From: Desmodesmus armatus | Lineage: Eukaryota > Chlorophyta > Chlorophyceae > Sphaeropleales > Scenedesmaceae | Direction: 5' to 3' | Assembly (NCBI GenBank): GCA_007449985.2 | Contig: VIIQ02000221.1 | Location: forward strand, 62,001-126,000 | DNA length: 64,000 bases | Shown here: piece by piece, positions 59,207 to 64,000 of the stretch | Layout of the letters: every line of letters starts with the position of its first letter | Position numbering within the stretch: the stretch's first letter is position 1 | Notes under the pieces: generated by a model | Told to the model about the DNA's origin: nothing | Seen by the model: only the letters and a program-made list of their open reading frames with translations | Database searches by the model: none | Made by a program: the position numbers and the translations under genes

Positions 59207-62200
59207 ATGGATATCACTATGGCTGATCTCGTCAACCCCATCCCACACAGCCGCGGACAGTCCCTCAGCTCCCTTGTCTCAGCAAAGCTGGACCCCCTGC
59301 CACGCTCCAACAGCGACCTGAGTGATTCCATCCAATCATCCATCACAGGTTGGTGCTTTTGCTGCACATTCCCTCTGTAAATCCATTTACCGTATCAACA
59401 TAAGCCTATCAGCTGGCATGCCCACAGTTTGCTTGCGACAGCTGCTGTCAAATGCTGGGTGTTTTGTGTGCTGTATGCAGATATTGATGTCAGCGTGAGA
59501 CTGCATGACCAGGATGTGGACGTCACAAAAACACCATCCAGCGAGCCTGCAAGTGCCCCCTGGCGCTTCAACAACGTGTGCATCCACACAATCCAGCACG
59601 TTGATGCCCCCCACGGTGAGTAGCACCGCGCCAATGTGGTTGCATCTAGGGCCTGTGCAGCAACCGTTTGCAGATGTACTCGTGGGCTTACAGCTTGCAG
59701 CGCTGCATGCGTGTATGCATTCTGGTGCGCGTACGGTTGCATGCCTGCACACCTGCCCCTGAATTTTTCGAGCCACGGTGCAGCCCCACAAGCCGGCATG
59801 CCGCAGCCGCCAGCTGCGCACAGATTTGTGCACACATCCAACGGCATGGCACACGCCGGTGGGGTCATTGATGATAGCAATTCCATACAAATCATAGCTA
59901 GCAGATGCTGCCACAGTGAGACTTTGTCTGTGACTGCTCTGTCACCCACACCCACACATGCAGTGGTCACAAGCTACAGCCTGATGCAGCGCCTTGGTCC
60001 CCTCATCAGACTGGCAGGAGTCAGGCCAGAGGGCCTTGAGGATGTCACAGGTGTGATCAGGGTTTTGAAACAGCGCATGGCGCTGTGGCAGCCGGAAGCT
60101 AGCATGTCTGATCCTTGAAGACGCAACTCCAACTTGTTGAACAGCAGTCACATGCTCCACACGCATGTGCATACTATGTGTGACACACCCGCCGGTGCTT
60201 GTGCTAGCTGGTCAAGCTGTTGCAACATCTACAGTGTCAGGCAGTGAGCAAGGGGCTAAGCCTGACTCATTGGATGACTCATCACTGGATGACTCATCAG
60301 AAGTTCTGCCTGTCTGCCGTGCCTGCAGGCATCCATGAACACCGCCTTTGGGACCAAGGCACCACCACTGTTGAGGTGCGCACCGTGCGCACTGAGTGTT
60401 ATACTTCAAGTGAACTTGGAAGTAGGAAACCCCCTCGCAGTTCGTGCTTACATCGCGCCAGCAGCAGAGCTGCCCCTACAGCAGCTATCTTCTCTGCTGC
60501 ACATGCATCTACGTGTGTGCCATGCGGGGTACACCAGAGTCCACTCTACAGGCTCTGCAGCTACATGCCCCCCTGCAGCTCACCACCGTCTTGCTTTCTC
60601 CCCTTGCGCAGGCCGCAACCATGGCTGGCAAGCGCGTGCTAGAGGCTTCCGGCATCGACCGCAGCCGCATCGGTGTCATCGTCAATACCTCCGTGTCAAG
60701 GGACGTCCTTGAGCCAGGTGTTGCTGTCTGCGTCCACAGCAAGCTGGGTCTGGCGCCCTCCTGCATAAGCTTTGACATCACCAACGCGTGCGTGGGCCTG
60801 CTGAACGGCATGGCTGTGGTGGGGCAGATGATCGAGGCAGGCGTGGTTGAGTATGGGCTGCTTACGTGTGCTGAGGTGGTGCAGGACCTGCAGGTAAGCT
60901 TTGACTCAGCTGACCTGCAGGCTGCTTGTGTGTTGGAACGTGTTTGTTTTTTAGGCTCTGAAGCAAGACTGCTCTGATGGCATGTCGTTAAGACATGCGC
61001 AGTCTGAGACTGTGGTGTCCGCTCATAGATTACAGGCTGGTCAGCAGGCATGCATGCAATGCAAGCAGTTAGTGGCAGCCTGAGACACACACTTCAGACA
61101 TTCTATACAGCCGGGGCTATGTGACGTGACAACGGTAGTATGATGGAGCACTCTGCTTGCCTGCACATGTCTGCAGCCATGCAGTTGCCGCAGTGGCTGC
61201 CGAGACAACCACCCAAGTGCTGTCTAGCGGGGCAGGTCACCCATGAGATGGTTGCGACAAGCAAGCTGCAGCAACTGCATCCTCGCGCTTGTTGCACTGT
61301 GCTGTGCTGCAGCCAATGCACGGCATGACAATTCCCAGCAAAACGTCTGCTTTGCTGTTGTTGCAGGAGAAGACCATCCAGAGGCTGCGCTGCACGATCT
61401 TCAAGGAGACATACAGGGACCAGATGGCCACTCTCACCATCGGCTGCGGCGCTGTGGCTGTGCTGCTGTGCAGGGCAGACTTGGCACCGGTGAGTAATCA
61501 ATCATGACTGATGAGTCATCATTCAAGACTCATTACTCATGAGTCATGAGCCGGCTGCCGTGGCTGCCTTTCCACATCAGATGGGGGTTCTTTTCACAAC
61601 GTGGCAGCATTTGGCTTTGCTGCACAGCCTGTGATATGCTCAGCACTTGCTACCGCAGACTTGGCTTGCAGGGCAGCTTGCAATGGTTGATTGTATGCGC
61701 GATATCACACCCTGCCATGTGACAAATGACCCACCCCGGAGATGACATTACTTCTGCTGCTTGTTCCATTCGTTCTTCCCCCTGCTGCACCAGGCTGGCA
61801 AAGCCCACAGACTCACTGCCGCCGTGTCCCGCTCAGCCTCCCAGTGTCACCCCCACTGCACGGCCACCCCTGATGTGATGATCACTCGGGCCAAGCCCAT
61901 GCGCGCTGCTGTGGAGGCACTGTTCAGTCACACTTGGGCGTACGCGCACGAGGTGTTGGGCTGGACAATCGACAATTTGGACCTAGTGGTGCCTCACCAG
62001 GTGTGTTTCATCACCTCACTGAGTGACTTACGGATCCGATCAATCGGATTTGTCACTCACTGGGTTTGACATGAAGCTGCAGGCACATTCACCAGCCTGT
62101 TTCAGTTTTTACGTCAGACGCCGATCCCATCAAGTCACCATGCGTGTGGGGAAAAACCATGCCATGGTACTGCCGGGTACTGAGTACCACTGGACTGCTG

Positions 62201-62735
62201 ACACTGTCAGCACAACCCTGCAGGGTGCAGCTGCAGACATAGCCGCTAACAAACTGCAAAGCATCCTGCCCACACTGTGCAGTCAGCGCTGACTCCCCGC
62301 TTGCTGGCCTGTCTGTCCGTCCATTGGACTGAGCTCTGTTCCTGATGAGGGGCCTGCACAAGCTATCCGATAGCTTGTCTGCACTGCACTGCAGATTCTG
62401 CAGTCTGCACTGCTGATTCTGCAGTGACTGTGAGCAACAACTTCCGGATCCGCTGCTCTTGGCTCGTCTTGAAGCTTCCTCACTGCCTGCTGCTTCCCTG
62501 CTTCTTCCATCTGCAGGTGGGGCGGAAGTTCTCTGCGGCCATGAGGGAGCTCTCAGGCTTCCCTGAGGAGAGGATGGTGGCCACCTACCCCACCCTGGGC
62601 AACATTGGCCCTGCAGGCATCATGGTGGCCCTCAGTAAGGCGGAGCAAGAGGGCAGGCTGAAACCTGGCATGCGTGTGGGACTGTGGGGTGTTGGCAGCG
62701 GTGTCAACTGCTTCTTGGTAGAGGTCATGTGGTGA
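59207..62735 (+). CDS. oleA: OleA-like acyl-CoA condensing enzyme (thiolase fold)
   Basis: Eight exons: 59207-59348, 59481-59615, 59964-60050, 60329-60375, 60612-60893, 61367-61489, 61794-62000, 62517-62735; 413 aa. A KAS-III-like thiolase with OleA hallmarks: WRFNNVCI start, VTGIHEHRLW, NTSVSRDVLEP (Glu171, the OleA-specific catalytic base position), catalytic Cys197 in FDITNACVGLLNG, His340 in VVPHQVG, Asn370 in TLGNIGPAG and C-terminal GVGSGVNC. The complete Cys-His-Asn set plus Glu is present. Bacterial OleA joins two fatty acyl-CoAs head to head without decarboxylation to give a 2-alkyl-3-ketoacid. About 74 extra N-terminal residues precede the conserved core; they are Ser/Asp-rich and not clearly a targeting peptide. 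It lies 1.9 kb downstream of OleD on the same strand. Confidence 0.93.
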
Positions 62736-64000
62736 TCATGTGATGTCACACTGTTTCGCCGCCGGCATCTCACTCCTGCAGCAGAGGATAGCGGATGAGT
62801 GAATCACTCTCTTGGTGCCTTGGCATCTTACAGAAAGGGTGCGAGGATTGCTTTCGCGACCATACGTGCGGTTTGCTCTCTCTTGGTGCCTACATGAGAC
62901 GTTGTGAATGTGCCACCCAGCTAGCTGACGCGATGCTGTGTTGCATGGTGCAATCTGTCTCAATGCAGTGTGATCTTGTCCCTTACAGGAGTATTTTTTC
63001 GGCTGTGTTTGTATGTATACATGTGATGCTGCTAACTTAGGTAGTTCCCCATCAGGGCTGCCAGTGGCAAATGTGTCCTAGTGGTGAAGACCTCTTATGC
63101 GCAGCAGCATACGGTGTGTCGGCCTGTGTGCCACAGCGACATCAGATCTGCATACTGCAGATATGCTGGGAATCACGAAAGAGTGCCACTCTTTCGCACA
63201 TACAGTGTAGGTGACTTGCCATGATGCAGCTGGCAACCCCAGCTATGGCAAGTGTACATGTGCTGATCAATTTGGTCTTGTTCATTGATCTCATGCATCA
63301 TAAGCGCAGTCACAGCCGCCATGCCCATCTGTTACACCTGGTTTGTGCTTTGCTGGCACTGTCTTTGGCAAATCCGGCTGCGATCGCAAGTCATGCTGGC
63401 AGCTGAACACTCTGCCATCCTGCAGAATGTGTTGCCCAGCACTGCACTCAGCAGTCCAAGAGTTGCCAAGACTCCGGCACTGTCAGCAGCACCCTTGCCA
63501 TCTCGCAGGTGCTAGCTGGCAAGGTGTTCGCCTGTGTGACACCAGCACTCGCCTAGTGTTTTGCTGTCCCTTGTCTTGCATCAAGCTCTTCGGCTGCCAT
63601 GATGGCTTATTCACATGCATGCTTTGCGGGACGCCCTTGACATGGGTGCAACCGTTGCGCAGCAGTGACTGCCCACTCTGTACGGTAGTTGAATGTTGGT
63701 CTTTGTTTGCAGCGCTGCAACATAGTTTCTAGGATCGTTGTTGCTACGATTGCCGTGTACAGTTGGCTGCTGACGGCATCGCATATCTGGGGGCGCACCG
63801 CTACCCGGTAGGGCCTACATGCTCCCAGCATGCTTTTGTACATAGGCACTGGTCAGCTAGTGGCAAGTTGAAGGAGTCGCTTGCAGATGTACTGAAGGTG
63901 ACCTGTGTCACTCTGCGATGCGCAACTCCAAACATAGCATGCTACACTGCTGCAGCAATTGTACCTAGATCAGATCAGATACAGACCTAGATCCACATCT
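62736..64000. other. Right-edge intergenic region
   Basis: No gene is recognised in the last 1.26 kb. Only short overlapping frames of low information exist on both strands. The start should be the OleA 3' UTR. A neighbouring gene, possibly the missing olefin-pathway member, would have to begin beyond this window or within unrecognised exons here. Confidence 0.45.

Noticed and set aside
47394..62735. Bacterial contamination as the source of the Ole genes
   Set aside because: Each gene is split by many phase-consistent GT-AG introns, has algal base composition and TGTAA signals where visible, and sits contiguously with clearly algal nuclear genes.
62736..64000. Search for an OleB alpha/beta-hydrolase at the right edge
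   Set aside because: No nucleophile-elbow motif or sizeable coherent frame was visible on either strand.

Overview
This is a nuclear window from a eukaryote, most likely a chlorophycean green alga (possibly Scenedesmaceae-like; that placement is inference). The evidence is dense GT-AG introns (about 55-900 bp), CAG/GCT-rich coding sequence encoding poly-Q, poly-A and poly-S tracts, TGTAA elements downstream of several stop codons, and plant/algal gene families: a thylakoid-lumen cyclophilin, a RINGLET homeobox-DDT protein and an algal UDP-galactopyranose mutase. All gene models were spliced by eye and checked for reading phase across every junction.

Layout. (1) 1-10.5 kb is accessory: the 3' end of an unknown gene, a 1452-codon Fanzor (eukaryotic TnpB-like RNA-guided nuclease family) reading frame on the minus strand, an 805-aa poly-Q multi-pass membrane protein frame directly upstream of it on the same strand, and a small unknown two-exon gene. 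(2) 10.9-25 kb is conserved housekeeping: CYP26-2-like cyclophilin (+), UDP-galactopyranose mutase (-), cyclin C (-), and a START-domain lipid-binding protein (+) divergent from cyclin C. (3) 25-28.3 kb is intergenic with decayed mobile-element fragments. (4) 28.3-41.2 kb is one 24-exon RINGLET-like homeobox/DDT/WHIM chromatin-remodelling subunit with two internal exon duplications. (5) 42.0-46.6 kb is a GH32 fructosidase (-). (6) 47.4-62.7 kb is the highlight: adjacent, intron-containing homologues of bacterial OleC (-), OleD (+) and OleA (+).

OleA, OleD and OleC form the bacterial long-chain olefin pathway. OleA condenses two acyl-CoAs head to head, OleD reduces the 3-keto group, and OleC closes a beta-lactone with ATP; OleB then decarboxylates the lactone to an alkene. 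Here three of the four steps sit side by side in a eukaryotic genome with catalytic residues intact in OleA and OleD. OleC carries one apparent 1-base deletion. No OleB is visible; it may lie beyond the right edge. This looks like a eukaryotic metabolic gene cluster of bacterial ancestry and is the best candidate for an undescribed system. The Fanzor locus is the second.
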